DNA from: Schizophyllum amplum
Taxonomy: Eukaryota; Basidiomycota; Agaricomycetes; Agaricales; Schizophyllaceae
Direction: 5' to 3'
Assembly (NCBI GenBank): GCA_007026445.1
Contig: VDMD01000002.1
Coordinates: 682,001 to 746,000, forward strand
Length of the DNA: 64,000 nt
Below are positions 22,438 to 33,615 of this stretch, in pieces. The notes below the pieces were generated by a model. That model ran no database searches and was not told where the DNA came from. It was given only the letters and a program-made list of their open reading frames with translations. The position numbers were made by a program, and so were the translations under genes. How positions within the stretch are numbered: the stretch's first letter is position 1; every line of letters starts with the position of its first letter.

Positions 22438-22926
22438 CTAAGGGAGGTTATGTGGTCCCGGTCCAAAAGCCTGGCGAGACTGCTGGGTCTGGACAAGCCA
22501 CAGCTCCCACTCGATTCCGTTGATGACGATGCGATGACGCTTCCTGTGCTTCAGGATATAGGCCCATGGGAAGGCGGGAGATGGTAGCAGGGGGATCCAG
22601 TTGCCTTGATTATCCATCTCGTCAATGCGAAACTGAGCGGCATGAGGCGGCGCGGCGTAGGTGAGTCCGTAGTTGACGATTTGGCGGACGACACCATTCG
22701 CCTGCACTTGCGCTTGGTTCGGATGGAATATGCATGCCACGCGCTGGCGGCGGTACGACCAGATGTGGGCCGTTGTTGCGGTGAACTGGGGAAATCCCGC
22801 CATGACATTGAAACCGATCTCGAGCACCCGCTGCCGAGTGGGGGACTGCCCGTTGAAAGACATGCTCCCGGCGGCGTGAGCGAGTCCTGTCGGGTTCTGA
22901 CGACGGCCGACGCCTCGACCAGCCAT
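22438..22926 (-). CDS. Hypothetical 162-residue protein
   Basis: Single uninterrupted frame starting MAGRGVGRRQNPTGLAHAAG and ending FGPGPHNLP. It has a mix of hydrophobic and aromatic residues that looks foldable: GFPQFTATTAHIWSYRRQR, FHPNQAQVQANGVVRQIVNY, then IVINGIEWELWLVQTQQSR. There is no signal peptide or membrane helix. The family is not recognised, and no neighbour suggests a role. The lack of introns is unusual for this window. It could be an orphan gene or the remains of a mobile element. Confidence 0.45.
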   Translation of the reverse strand: MAGRGVGRRQNPTGLAHAAGSMSFNGQSPTRQRVLEIGFNVMAGFPQFTATTAHIWSYRRQRVACIFHPNQAQVQANGVVRQIVNYGLTYAAPPHAAQFRIDEMDNQGNWIPLLPSPAFPWAYILKHRKRHRIVINGIEWELWLVQTQQSRQAFGPGPHNLP

Positions 22927-23468
22927 GATTGCGTGCGGTGGATGAGGGATGCACTTATAGGGAGCGATATTGCGTTGGGAATGGTACTAGTAGTGTTCCA
23001 GTGCGCCCTTTTATATGTGTCTGCCCCCTAGGTCTCAAAGGACCATTATGCTTGAAGTTACCCGATATAGATTTGTCGCGGTTACTCATTGTGCGCGTCC
23101 CATTGTTGTGCCTCGATCACCCATTGTTACCCCAATGCGGCCATGACGTTCTGCATTGTTGACATAGTTGATCAAGCGATTTGACCTCGATATATGCGCG
23201 ATATGAGTTGGCGTATGGCCCTCATCTGATCTTTCGACCATGGACTATCCATCAGAAGGTCAGGCCGCAGGGTACCGGATCCGAGGGAGGCGTGGCGCCC
23301 GACTCTTTCATTGTCCGTTGTGCGAAGTCACGATTGTTAGTCGACCTTCCAAATCACAAGGTCACCTGGTAACAATGGGGCAACAACAGTACTTAAGGAC
23401 TCGCTGCAGGTAACATAGCCTGTTCCCTGTCTTTTGCCCGTCTCATTGCCTGCCGCGATTCGTGTACC
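22927..23468. other. Intergenic, divergent promoter region
   Basis: About 540 bp between the hypothetical minus-strand gene and the plus-strand orphan gene. No repeat or RNA gene was recognised. Confidence 0.35.
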
Positions 23469-24530
23469 ATGGACTTTCAGCTGACCGCCATGCAGGCCAT
23501 CTGGCCCCTTCAACGAAGCGGCCATCATCTGACGGTGCGCCCGGATTTCTCTCCCTTGATATGAGCAATGCTGACTGTGGACTTGTCAAGCTTAACACGC
23601 TTATAGATTGCACCATAATCTGCGAAAACGTGCGCGTGGTCCGCGCCGACGTTGACGAGGACACCATCGTTATGTACTTTGGCGATGCCCGGGGCATGCC
23701 TTTGCCGCTCGAAACCATCTCGACCAGATTCATCGTGGAAGCGCCTGCTACTGCCGAGATCTGCCAGCCGTTCGCGGGGCTGCAACTCTCCGCTTCTCAG
23801 CCCATGTTCTTTCTGTACGCCCTCGATCCCGACGAGGATTACTGCGTCCGCACCAAGGTCAAGCCGGCGCGTGGCCGCGGAGGCCAGGACACAGAAGAGC
23901 CTCAGGTTCTGTGGCGATCCGGAACTCAACACGAACAGCTGTGCGCTGACTCAGTCGTGCGTCCGTCCTCATTCTGGTGCGCTAGATGTTCTAATGCCTT
24001 GACACCCGCTGTGGCAGATCGATGTAAGGACATTCTCTCGCGTATATCACGTCGAAGGATAGGTTGATAATGTTGTACAGGACACGTCGTCGCAGGATCC
24101 CACGCTAGCCTTCATCTTCGAGCGGATGCAAGCCCAACTCGACACAGGTATATCGCGCTTTGCCACCGCGCAGAACTTGTCACTCGACGAGGCGCGTCAG
24201 CGCCTGAAATTCGACCCCGAGCCTGGATACACGTCGTCGTCGACTGCTTTTGGACCCGAGGCATCTGATCTCTTTATACCTTTTAATGTGAGTGCGCATG
24301 CTAGTCCGCAACTTTCATAGTCAGGTCTCTGACTTCTGCTTTAGGACGGTACGATGGGCCGTAAGGTGATTCACGAGCACCGCCGGCCACAAATCGTCAG
24401 CGCGACTGGAGATACTAGGTACAATCGGCACATAAATGCTGCTTCGCGGGATGACAACGGCGAGGACGATCATGTGGATGAAGGATCAACGACTGGCGAT
24501 CGCGACCTATTGCCTTTCATCTGGACTTAG
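23469..24530 (+). CDS. Hypothetical multi-exon protein
   Basis: The ATG at 23469 gives MDFQLTAMQAIWPLQRSGHH. A short intron removes an in-frame stop and joins LT to LNTLIDCTIICENVRVVRAD, then ARGMPLPLETISTRFIVEAP and FLYALDPDEDYCVRTKVK. Exon joining past 23950 appears to need a six-base exon (ATCGAT) between two introns, giving SVIDDTSSQDPTLAFIFERM. The last exons read QNLSLDEARQRLKFDPEPGY and end DLLPFIWT. No domain is recognised. The N-terminal part looks like a compact alpha/beta protein and the tail is acidic. Conserved splice structure without stops argues for a real gene. Confidence 0.5.
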
Positions 24531-26016
24531 TAAAGCGTCCCCCATTGCGCGTCTCTTACTCCATCGCTGAGCTATGTAGCATGCAGTATTACAATAAATT
24601 ATAGCCATCGTTGTGTGAGCTATCGTGATTTGTTTGATATATCGTTCATATCTGCAGCGGACTGTAAAAGCAATCATAGTGTCCCGCCGATCCGGCTGGT
24701 CTTTGGGTCGCGCCAGAAGCCGCGTGCTTGTGTTACGCGTCAAAGACGGCGCCGAGCGTAGCGTCCACTTTGACTTGAGTACTTAGCAGGAGCACGCTCG
24801 CATTGCCGTCCGCGCTCGGCGGGCTTAGGCCGACAGCAGGGACATGGAGTGTACACCTCGTTGTCATGGTTGTATAGCTGGCAGCGTCACATATATTTAA
24901 AAGAGAAAGGCTGCGCGGAGCTCGGGACGAGGTTGATGTTGCCGGGAAGACCTTGGGGGTGATTAGTGCGGGTCGAGGGGAGAGTGGAAGCGACAAAGGG
25001 AGCAGATGTGAGAGTGGATGAAAAGGGAAAGGAGGGATGGACAGAGATCAAAGATGTAGATTTTAGGGCACGTTGGCAATGAGCTAGCTGAGCTGGCCGG
25101 CGAGGGAGAAGTCGTATGCTTGGCGTACACCGGGCTCCCAGAAGGGCATGACTAGGATCGGGAGGATGGTGCAAATGACGTGCGCGAGGGACGCAAGAGA
25201 CGGCAGCAGCACCGTGCAGGAGACAGAGGGAGAAGGCTGTCACGAGAGACTACAGCGTCCGGAGTGCTCTCATATAGCCCAGGACATCGAGGGCCGAGAG
25301 ATGTCGTGGCAGGAGGTGGCGAGACGAGGACGGTCGGTTAGCGATCTGCATGCGGGCGCAGATCTATGCATCCCACGGATACAATGGTCAACAGGACCAC
25401 AGAGGTACATATTCATCAGAGCGGCTGGTCACTCCAAAGCTCAGAGCTTGGAGGGCCTAAGTTGGTTTGCGAAAAGTTGGAATTGAGTTGGAAGGTAGCG
25501 TCGGTCAAACTGATGAGGTTTCCTGTGCAGAAGAAGGGGTGAGGGAGGATCTCACTCAGAGTCACTGCATACTATTCAGTTGGAAGGGCCTCTTGTTCTG
25601 CACACGTAGCTACAAGCGTAGCTGGTGAAAGTGGCGCTCTCAAAGCAAAGTCGAACTTGGTCTTCGGGTCTTCGGGCCGGATACCCAGCTTCTGAATTGG
25701 AAATGGGCGGCGCGGTAATAGGCGTCAATAAACCGTGACTCTCTTGTACTGAACCACCATCGGACCCACAACGCGAGCTCTCCGCGGCGCGTCGCTCCGC
25801 CGCACATACCTCCGCCACCCTATACCCCTCCCTTGCAGCCCTTTCCGTGCCGAAATAGGCGCGACTGACGCCACAGTAACCGATATCAGTCGTCGCGTCC
25901 CCACACCGATACTCCTTCCTAGATCGCCTACCAGTGCCTGTGCACGTCTGGGGTGTACTCCCCTTGACTAGTATCCTCTCCCCCTCATCTGCAGCGCGGT
26001 CCCATTGAGGCGCCCG
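24531..26016. other. Intergenic; degenerate copy of the 19.7-21.1 kb block
   Basis: Apart from the pseudogene at 24.74-25.20 kb, the part from about 25.25 to 25.70 kb resembles the DNA around 20.48-20.72 and 21.10 kb in order and orientation, for example the shared GATGTCGTGGCAGGAGG near 20542 and 25300. The last 300 bp is presumably the promoter of the Ada3 gene. Confidence 0.5.
24740..25200 (-). pseudogene. Broken duplicate of the secreted-protein gene at 19.5 kb
   Basis: The minus strand reads LPSLASLAHVICTILPILVM, then PFWEPGVRQAYDFSLAGQLS, a stop, then LIANVP. The intact gene has a Tyr codon at the stop position (TAC here TAG). After the intron position GLPGNINLVPSSAQPFSF matches the paralogue, then the frame is shifted (LYNHDNEVYTP versus LYNYVNETCIYP) and the C-terminal half is absent. 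No start codon is found. So at least one nonsense change, one frameshift and one truncation have occurred. Confidence 0.68.
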
Positions 26017-28072
26017 ATGTCCAAGCTCTCCGTGTACGCTCCGCCACCGGAGGTCCGGTCAGCACTCTTCAAGCTCCATCCCCCAGACGTCGTTCCGCCA
26101 ACTAGCGAGCTTGAGCAGCTGCATGCAGAGCTGCGCTTGCTGAAGCAGAAGGTCATCGAGCGCTCTCACAAGGCGGAGAATGACCTGCGGATCGTGGAAG
26201 ACTCTTTACGTCGGATGAAGGAGAAGGAGGCTAACAAGGCGCTGGACAAGGTGAAGAAGGAACACGAGTATAGTGAGTGGCTGTTCCCTTTCTTCCTCGT
26301 ACGTGCGCTCACAGGACATACGCTTTGGAATAGGTTCCGCTTCACCTCGTGACGGTGAATACATCAAGCCATCCCAGTCCTCAAAGCCGCGACAAGGCTC
26401 CATCCCCCTCGCTGCTAGTACTTCATCAGCCCGAACATCTGTGGATCCTCGACTGTATGTGATTGCCCACAGCTACATTGCTTTTTGCTCACGTGACATT
26501 ATAGGTCTGACGAGAGGAAGAAGAAGAAGAAGAGGAAACGGGAACTAGAGGATGATGATCCAGACCAGCCAGGCAAGCCTTACAGTATGCCAATTCTGCT
26601 TTACATGCTCACTCTGCGCGGTATAGAATCTCAGCGACGGAAAGGGTCGCCTTCTGCCCACACCTCACCGGTGAAGTTGGTCCAGACTCCCTCATCCTCA
26701 AGCCTTCCACGAACGGTTCTTCCTGTCATGTCCGCCACCGCGCAACCCAAGCAGGGCACTATCATTAACGGCGTTGACTTCTCCCTTCCTCCAAATACCA
26801 CTAATTATCAGGCCCTCGTGCCACTGCGACCAGAAGCAGGACCACCACCTCTTCCGCCAGATCAGCCTATGCCTGCCAATAGCTCGCAGCTGCGCGCACT
26901 ACCACTGAAGCCGCTTGATGTGAAGGACGATTTCAGCAAGCTCAAGACGCCTTCAAACCAGACTGCGGTAACGACCTTCTACACCTCGATCGAGCCGTAC
27001 ATCCGACCAATACGGGAAGAAGACATCGGGTATCTTGAGTTCTCTGGCGACGACGTGGAGCCTTACATTATGCCCCACCTCGGCCGACGATACACAGAGC
27101 AGTGGGCAGATCAGGACCGGGGCATGGTCCTCGATCCCGCCGCGGAGGAGGCGAACGCGGCGTCGACCGTGACTACAGCACCTGTGCCAACGTGGGACCC
27201 GTCAACGATGACAGACGACGACCTGACGAGCGACAAGCACGGCCACGGTCCGTTGACGGAGCGCGTGATAAGTGCGCTAATCGCGGACGATTCGACAGTC
27301 TGGAAGGGCGTGAAGGCTGCGGAGGACGCGATGGAGGGCCGTCCTGGAGGCAGCGCGGCAGCCGCTGCAAGGAAGGAGCGCATGAATGTAAAGGATCTGG
27401 AAGGCAGGGTGAAGGACACAATGAGGTGGCATGGCCTTCTTGAGGAAACTGTGAGTAAACACATCATCATCAAAGGTTGCCACAAATCTCACACCTTCCC
27501 TCCAGCCCAACTACACCGACCGCACAGACGATCCCATCGCGACTGCGCTACGGCATGCGCAAACCGAGCTGCGCCTCGTCTCCGCGACAAACAAGGCGCG
27601 CAAGGCACGCCTTGCCTCCATCGCCCGCGACCGGCTTGCCTACCAGGAATACGTCGACGTCCGCGAGTCCCTCGACCGCAGCATCAGCGGCCTCTATACC
27701 CGCGCGCAGAAGAAGGACGTCGCCAAGCACAGCGACCGGCGGAAGAAGGAGAAGCGCAAGGAGCAGCAGCGCAGGGCGGCGGACAAGGATAAGGATGACG
27801 ACGCGGCGACTACGGAGGAGTCGCACCTGTGCCCAGCGGCGCTGGGCCTCGGTCCGGACGAGAACAACACGCTGTTCGTGACGCGGCAGCTGCAAGACCT
27901 CGTGCGCACGCGGCGGGAGTGGGTGGAACAGGTAGGGGCGATCTTTGAGGGGAAGGAGGAGGAGCAGCCGGGGCGCATATGTGGCATGCCGCCGGAGAGC
28001 GTGTACGCGGATATGGAGCATGAGATTGCGTCGCTTATGGTGGACCCGCCGAAGCAGGCGCAGGGCTCCTAA
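26017..28072 (+). CDS. NGG1: SAGA histone acetyltransferase subunit Ada3/Ngg1
   Basis: Several exons. The start at 26017 gives MSKLSVYAPPPEVRSALFKL. A coiled coil follows (LEQLHAELRLLKQKVIERSH), then a basic Lys-rich linker and proline-rich part. The conserved central block reads KTPSNQTAVTTFYTSIEPYI, RPIREEDIGYLEF and PYIMPHLGRRYTEQW. The C-terminal Ada3 domain reads WHGLLEE joined across an intron to PNYTDRTDDPIATALRHAQT, ELRLVSATNKARKARLASIA and RLAYQEYVDVRESLDRSISG. It ends MVDPPKQAQGS. The C-terminal domain is the PF10198 family. In yeast, Ada3 bridges Gcn5 and Ada2 in the HAT module of SAGA/ADA. The in-frame TTG at 26005 is not taken as start because an ATG follows. Confidence 0.88.
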
Positions 28073-28395
28073 TCGGGTGTGCTGACGATGTCCTTTGCCT
28101 GTATGTTATTATATTGTGTACTATTGGATTCACCGAGGGAGGGCCGTCATTCGCCCGTCCTCCTCACCATCTATTCTAACGCAGCAAGTCCCCCTGCAGT
28201 TCGAGATGAGCGACGACATCACGCGAATCTTTCTCACAAGACATAAGTACATAGTAGAGTAGCAATCTGTTTGGCTGCTGGCATCTGCTTGCCTTGCGGT
28301 CGGAAAAGAGGCTTGAAAAGGAAGGTATTGTCTCGCGCACATGGCATCCAGGATGCACATGCGCAAACAAGATACGCGTTCCCTCTTTGTCCCTC
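28073..28395. other. Intergenic, no gene seen
   Basis: This is 323 bp between two plus-strand genes. An AT-rich stretch near 28105-28125 probably belongs to the Ada3 3' UTR and poly(A) region. Nothing else was recognised. Confidence 0.35.
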
Positions 28396-28999
28396 ATGGC
28401 GCCTGCTCTGCGCATCAATGCAGTTGCATATATCTCACCTCAGAATCAGCCAATCCTCATTCGGACGTTCAACGAGAAGAATGAGGAGGCCGTCAAGTAC
28501 CATTACATCGCCCACACCAGCCTAGATGTCATCGAAGAACGAAGTGCGTCGCCCATCGTGTGTCTCTTCGCCAGACTGATCATCGCCTCGACAGTGGCGC
28601 CCGAGATAAAGAATACCGAGTGCTACCTGGGACTTTTGTATACAATGGAGGACGTAGCTGTGTACGGCTATGTCACCCCCTTGAGAGTCAAGATCGTCGT
28701 TGCATTCGCGCTGTCTGATTCGGTAGTGCGCGACATCGAGGTCAACACGGTGCGCATTCCTACGCTGCTCAATGCCAGTAGCACTCATCCCAGACGCACA
28801 GATCTTCAAAGCGCTGCATATGGCGTACTACTCTGCCATCTCCAATCCCTTCCTGAAGCTCGACAGCGCGACAGAACCACTGAGTGAAAAATCCGTCTTC
28901 CTGCTCGCCGGCAGCCCAAGGTGGAAGAACTTCCGCAAGCGTGTCGATGAGGTCTGCAGAGCGGTCAGCAACCCGGCGCCTCTTGCGTCTATCGCATAG
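28396..28999 (+). CDS. TCA17: TRAPP complex subunit, TRAPPC2L/Tca17-like
   Basis: Three exons. MAPALRINAVAYISPQNQPI is the start, then FNEKNEEAVKYHYIAHTSLD. An intron beginning at a GTGCGT and splitting a codon gives VIEERMAPEIKNTECYLGLL, YTMEDVAVYGYVTPLRVKIV. A second intron joins DIEVNT to IFKALHMAYYSAISNPF, ending APLASIA. This longin/sedlin-fold pattern (N-terminal beta strand, YxxHxSLDVIEE, YLGLLYxxED, then a C-terminal FKxLHxxYxxxxxNPF helix) matches TRAPPC2L and yeast Tca17, small adaptors of the TRAPP complexes that activate Rab GTPases for Golgi and endosomal traffic. Length of about 160 residues is normal for the family. Confidence 0.82.
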
Positions 29000-29223
29000 C
29001 ATGCGAGGTGAACATCCCTGTGAGCATCAAATACTAGCACGGTTCTCATCTCGTCGCAGTCCTGCTACCACCTCTACTGGACTGCGACTGGACCGCGTAT
29101 CCTCGCGATACGCTGGACGAACCGAGAGAGAGCATACCCTTCTTTTGACTCAGGCGTCTCGAGCTTCCCGCGCTTGAGACAGATACGGGGTAGACATGCG
29201 CGACGGTATGTACATTGTACGTG

Positions 29224-32200
29224 CTACAGACCTATCATAGCATGCTCGAGCTCTACCAGCTCTTCCCCAGCCTCCCTGGCCATGACGCGCACAATGTTAT
29301 CTTGATCCGTGCTGGCCAAATACCCAAGTGTGATTTTCCCTCGTCTGACCACATCTGCGCCGAACATGGATGGATTGAAGGACGACTCGTAGACGTGCTG
29401 CGTCGTCGTCCGGATCAGCAGTGCCAAGAAGTGGAGGGCTGCACGTCGCAATGGGGGAAACTTGGAGTTTGTCGACGTCGGCTGCGAGTCCATTGATGGC
29501 GCTGGAGCGGGTGCGTCCGCTTCTGCAGGCGCAGCCTGCTCTTCTTGCGAAGGGGGCGGGACGTTGATCGCGACGGCTTCTACTTGCAAGAGGTCGAGAA
29601 GCGCCGACAACAAATCGGTCACATACGGGAGCATAGCGAGCGAATAGGTATGCACGCAGTCTCCGAGAAGAGACAGCGCGGACGTTCGCAGTGTAGTTGG
29701 TACATGCGCCGAGCGCACAATGTTAAAAAGCACTGGGACGATCATATCCACTAGAACGTTTGCATCAGCCACAGTTCGCAAATAATGCGACGTGCACCCA
29801 CCATACATCCCCAACGCCTCGCCGCATCGCTTGATGACCAGCCCAAGCGCCTCGCCGACGCGGATGCGCACATCCAGATCCTCCTGCGTCATCGTCGACG
29901 AGCGCAGCCCATCCAGGCCACCCACATAGTCGTTCAACAGGCCCTTCAGCACCTCCTTCCCGAACGTGTCCACCATCGCCGCAAGCCCCTGCAGTGCGTT
30001 GAGGTACAGATACGAGTCCTCGTCCTGCACGCATTGTAGGAATATGGACAGTATGGCGGGCATCAGCGCGCGGTCAATGCCGCCGGCCTGCTGGACGCCC
30101 CGGCCCTGCGCGGACACGAGCTGGCGCAACAGCAGGAGGCCGTGGGCGCGGACGGGCATGATGGGGTCCTGCAGAAGCTTGAGAGCCTTTTGGTAGGTTT
30201 CTTGCACGTCGTCCTCTTCACCCTTTTTCGAGGACTTGGCGGAGGTGCCGGACGTCGAGGCGAGGCGGGCGGTCATGACGACTCTTGCTTCTCGGGCGAG
30301 GGGACGGACGGCGGGAGGGCCATTCATGGCCAGTGGTTCCAGAAGGACGAATATGTCGTTGAGGACTGGATCCGTACGAGCGGATAGGTCTTCGTTGGCT
30401 GTGATGCGTCGTTTAGTGATGTTTGGTGGGAAGTGTAATGATATGCACCTTCCAGAATGGATAGAAGGAGGTTGATAGTTGTCTCTAGCATCTCATCATC
30501 GGGGGAGATGGTGTTCTCCCCTCCGACTTCGTCGTCGCTATCCCCCTCATCTTCCTCCTCGGCTGTCGGAGCTATTCGCAAGGCCTCCATTCGCTTGTCG
30601 AGGATTGCTGGCTGTTCGCTCGCTTGAACTCCGTCTGCGTCGAGCGATTCGAGTGTGTGCTTGATGAAGGCTAGTATATGCGATGGGCGCTTGAGGAAGC
30701 TTGACGCCGCGTCGCCCGACAACTTGGTCTGCATCTGCATGACCAGCTGAAGGAGCAGTAGCGTTCTGCATAAAGTTGAGCGACATCTGGCAATGAATGT
30801 GGGATATACATACCTGGTCGGGTCTTCGTCGCCGTTGGTTTTAGCTGACCGATATGCCTCCAGCAAACGCACGAAAAGCTCGGCGGTGATGTCGCTGCGA
30901 TCGATGCTCCGGAGAAACAGGACAAAATGCGCAGGATCTGGATAGAGATCCAAGATGTTGGCGTCAATATCGAGTTCGTCCACCTCCGACTTGTCTTCCG
31001 GAGTCAGCATAGATAATGATGGTAGTTCATGCGGTCTGTATTACATGTGAGCACAACCAAAAATATGGGATGACAAAAACACACTGGTCGACGCGCTTGA
31101 TGTGACCTTCCAAGTCCGCCTTCCAGTACCCTCCCTCGCCATCTATGACCCGCCATAGCGTGTCGATGCCCTGATTGGGAGAGACAATTCTGCCCCAGGT
31201 AGATAGCAAACCGCCTACCGATTCCTTCAACGTAGGATCAGACGTCTTCGTGCGATCGAGATGGTACTTCAGTGCATAGAGCGCAGAGGCGATAGGCGTC
31301 AACAGGGTCGTCATCAGCTCCGGAGATGGGTCCGTGTTGCTGATCAAAGCAATCAATGTATCGAGAGCACGCGAGGGCTCAACCTCTGAGTCTGAGCTCT
31401 CCGGCGTGACTTCCATGAACGGGTGGTGGAGGATCGGTAACAGCGCAGCGGAAGCGATAGCAGAGTGTGGGTACGACTTCTCGTCGGAGAGCATTCGCGC
31501 CACCGCGAAGGCGCCGGCTCGACGATAGGCAGCGGGAACGTCGGCGACCAGAAGATCTAGAATGCGCGGAATGACTGTGACGAAGTAGTCCTGTCGTAAA
31601 AGGTCAATTTTCGCGTATATCATCGAGATGAGGGGATCTACCGCAGGCTTGATACCAGATGGGACGGAAATTAGTACTTTGGAGACGTGCTCAAGCTTGT
31701 CTAGAGAAATTTCATCTTCTGCAGATCGTTCCTCTCCGAATATGGCAGCACATAGGCCGCGCACTCCATCTGGACGTAGGAGTTGTCTGCTGAGCAAGAC
31801 TGCACATGCTCTGTGGACGTGCAGCGGTAGCATCGACCATGACAAAACGCCTCCTAGAGCAACGATTGTTTGAGCGGAAGGAAGCCTTCACAGTCCTGCG
31901 TCAGTCCAGTCGCCGACAACACTATACGGTAGTCCACTCGCATATGAAGGAGGCGCATCACTAGAGGACGCATCTCGTTTTGCACAGGCGTCGCTGGTGT
32001 AGCGATGGCACCAGGCAGCCATCCCAGCGAGATACTTGGCTTCAGCAGGTCGACCAGATGTCGATGGATCAGAGTTGTTGTTATCGACGTCTCCGCCACA
32101 CCTCCTTCAAGCCCTCGAGGGAAAAGAAGACCAAAAAGCTTTGCCGTTGACGACGCCAGCTCAGGAAAGCTTTGTGCCACAACCGAGACGTCCTGGATCC

Positions 32201-32579
32201 CACTGCGGCCGCTAGCAGCCTTCAGAGGCCATAGAGGGACAAGCCCTGCCAATAAAGGTTCGACGCCCCATTTGAAGACAATAGATATCAAGGTGCGCAA
32301 GTGGCCGATGTCTCGAGTGCCGATGACGGTTTCTTCACTTGCAGATCCATCCAAAAGGCGCTGTACATTTTGTATGATCAGAAGTGATGCAGAAGCTGTC
32401 GCTCTCTGGATTTCTTCGAGGCTACACGTGTCGTCGACGCTGCAGTCATCGTCTAACTGCTCTTGACAGCGCTGCAGTCGACGTAATAGCGTGGATTTCA
32501 GGTCGACCTTCTCGCTAGCTTGCGTTTCGGTCCCAATCAGTGAGCGACCGGCATTGAGGCAAGACTGAAGAGAGGTCAT
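29224..32579 (-). CDS. RTP1: HEAT-repeat protein Rtp1/Tango6-like (RNA polymerase II nuclear import)
   Basis: Long multi-exon alpha-helical protein. The first Met after an apparent 5' UTR intron is MTSLQSCLNAGRSLIGTETQ; a GTG-led extension to 32618 is not used. HEAT-like helices run throughout: LRTLISIVFKWGVEPLLAGL, ILDLLVADVPAAYRRAGAFA and so on. The C-terminal part has the RTP1_C1-type stretch VQETYQKALKLLQDPIMPVR, AHGLLLLRQLV, then DEDSYLYLNALQGLAAMVDT, and the RTP1_C2-type end LRRAALHFLALLIRTTTQHV with GYLASTDQDNIVRVMAREAG. It ends ELEHAMIGL. The DxDSYxYLNAIQGL motif is characteristic of Rtp1/TMCO7 proteins. In yeast, Rtp1 helps import RNA polymerase II subunits; in animals Tango6 affects secretory traffic. 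Confidence 0.82.
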
Positions 32580-33615
32580 CTTGTCAGTAATTGTAGGTCC
32601 TGCAAAGTTTAGTGGCACGCTTGTGGTATGGAATAGAGCGAGTGCGAGCTTACAGATACAGATCGTGGAGGTTAGTGGTTTGCGCCTCGGGGAATGACAG
32701 GCTCAGTCAGTAAGTCCGTCTAGAGTGTCGATGTGGTCATTACTGTGCCAATCATGCAGGATCAGTGCACTGACATCGAGGGCAGAGTCAACGAGAAGGA
32801 TGTTTTCCGCAACTAGTAGTTGAATAATTGGCTGACTTACCCAGGGTCACGTGCCCACCGCAGTTGAACTGTAAGTTACTACAGTCGTTTGCAGAAAAGT
32901 TGGCAGTCCCGTGCGCGCGTTTTTCCGAGCCACGCGGCGCTGAGGGCCAATCGAACGCGTCGTAGCGCACTCGGGTTCGTCCAGACGACGGCCCTGGCGA
33001 CGCGATTGGCTGACGCGTCGCATCAACGGCGCACGCGCGCGAAATCTGAAGGCACGGGACTGCCAACTTTTCTGCAAATGACTGTAAGTTCTGTGTAAGA
33101 AGCAGGTACTTAAGAACTCGCGTGAAGTTCACTGGTCAAGGGAATTGACTGGGTCCGGCTTTGATTGAAGCATGGACATCATGTCTTGCTCAAAGTAACT
33201 TCACCATTAGCAGAACAGATAGATCCGAAGACTTACCCAGGAGCTTCTTAAAATGTGAACCCAACGAGTGGAAGAAAAGTGCGAGTCAGTCACCTTCCAA
33301 CCAAGGGTGAGGATAGCATTATCTAACGTACAATGCAGTGTATGACAACGAGAGATGCAGTAGTGTGAATGCCAATGACGTTATGTAGAACCGTGACCGT
33401 AAAAAGGGGAAGGTGAAAAGATGCATGCGGATGTGTGTGTAGGATCAGAGCAACAAAAACGATGGTAGGGAGACAGGCAGCGATGAAGACGGCGAAAAGG
33501 GCAAAGGCATGGGCTGCTGCTTCGAAAACACGAAGGGAAATATTCAATACATGAGCGTGAACAGAAGCAAGTGGATACATGAGAGACGTAACAGGGCGGC
33601 GGCGCGCGCCCAAGG
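32580..33615. other. Intergenic, RTP1 promoter region with an inserted MITE
   Basis: About 1 kb between the RTP1 start and the Rim15-like stop, both on the minus strand. It contains a probable RTP1 5' UTR intron next to the start and a 203-bp terminal-inverted-repeat element (listed separately). The rest shows no gene. Confidence 0.5.
32882..33084. mobile_element. 203-bp MITE, Tc1/mariner-like (TA target duplication)
   Basis: Terminal inverted repeats of 33 bp at 32882-32914 and 33052-33084 match at 32 of 33 positions and begin CAGTC[G/A]TTTGCAGAAAAG. Each end is flanked by TA (32880-32881 and 33085-33086), the target duplication of Tc1/mariner elements, whose repeats commonly start CAGT. 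The GC-rich interior is itself partly symmetric (GCCAATCG near 32946 against CGATTGGC near 33004). There is no room for a transposase, so it is non-autonomous. Confidence 0.82.
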
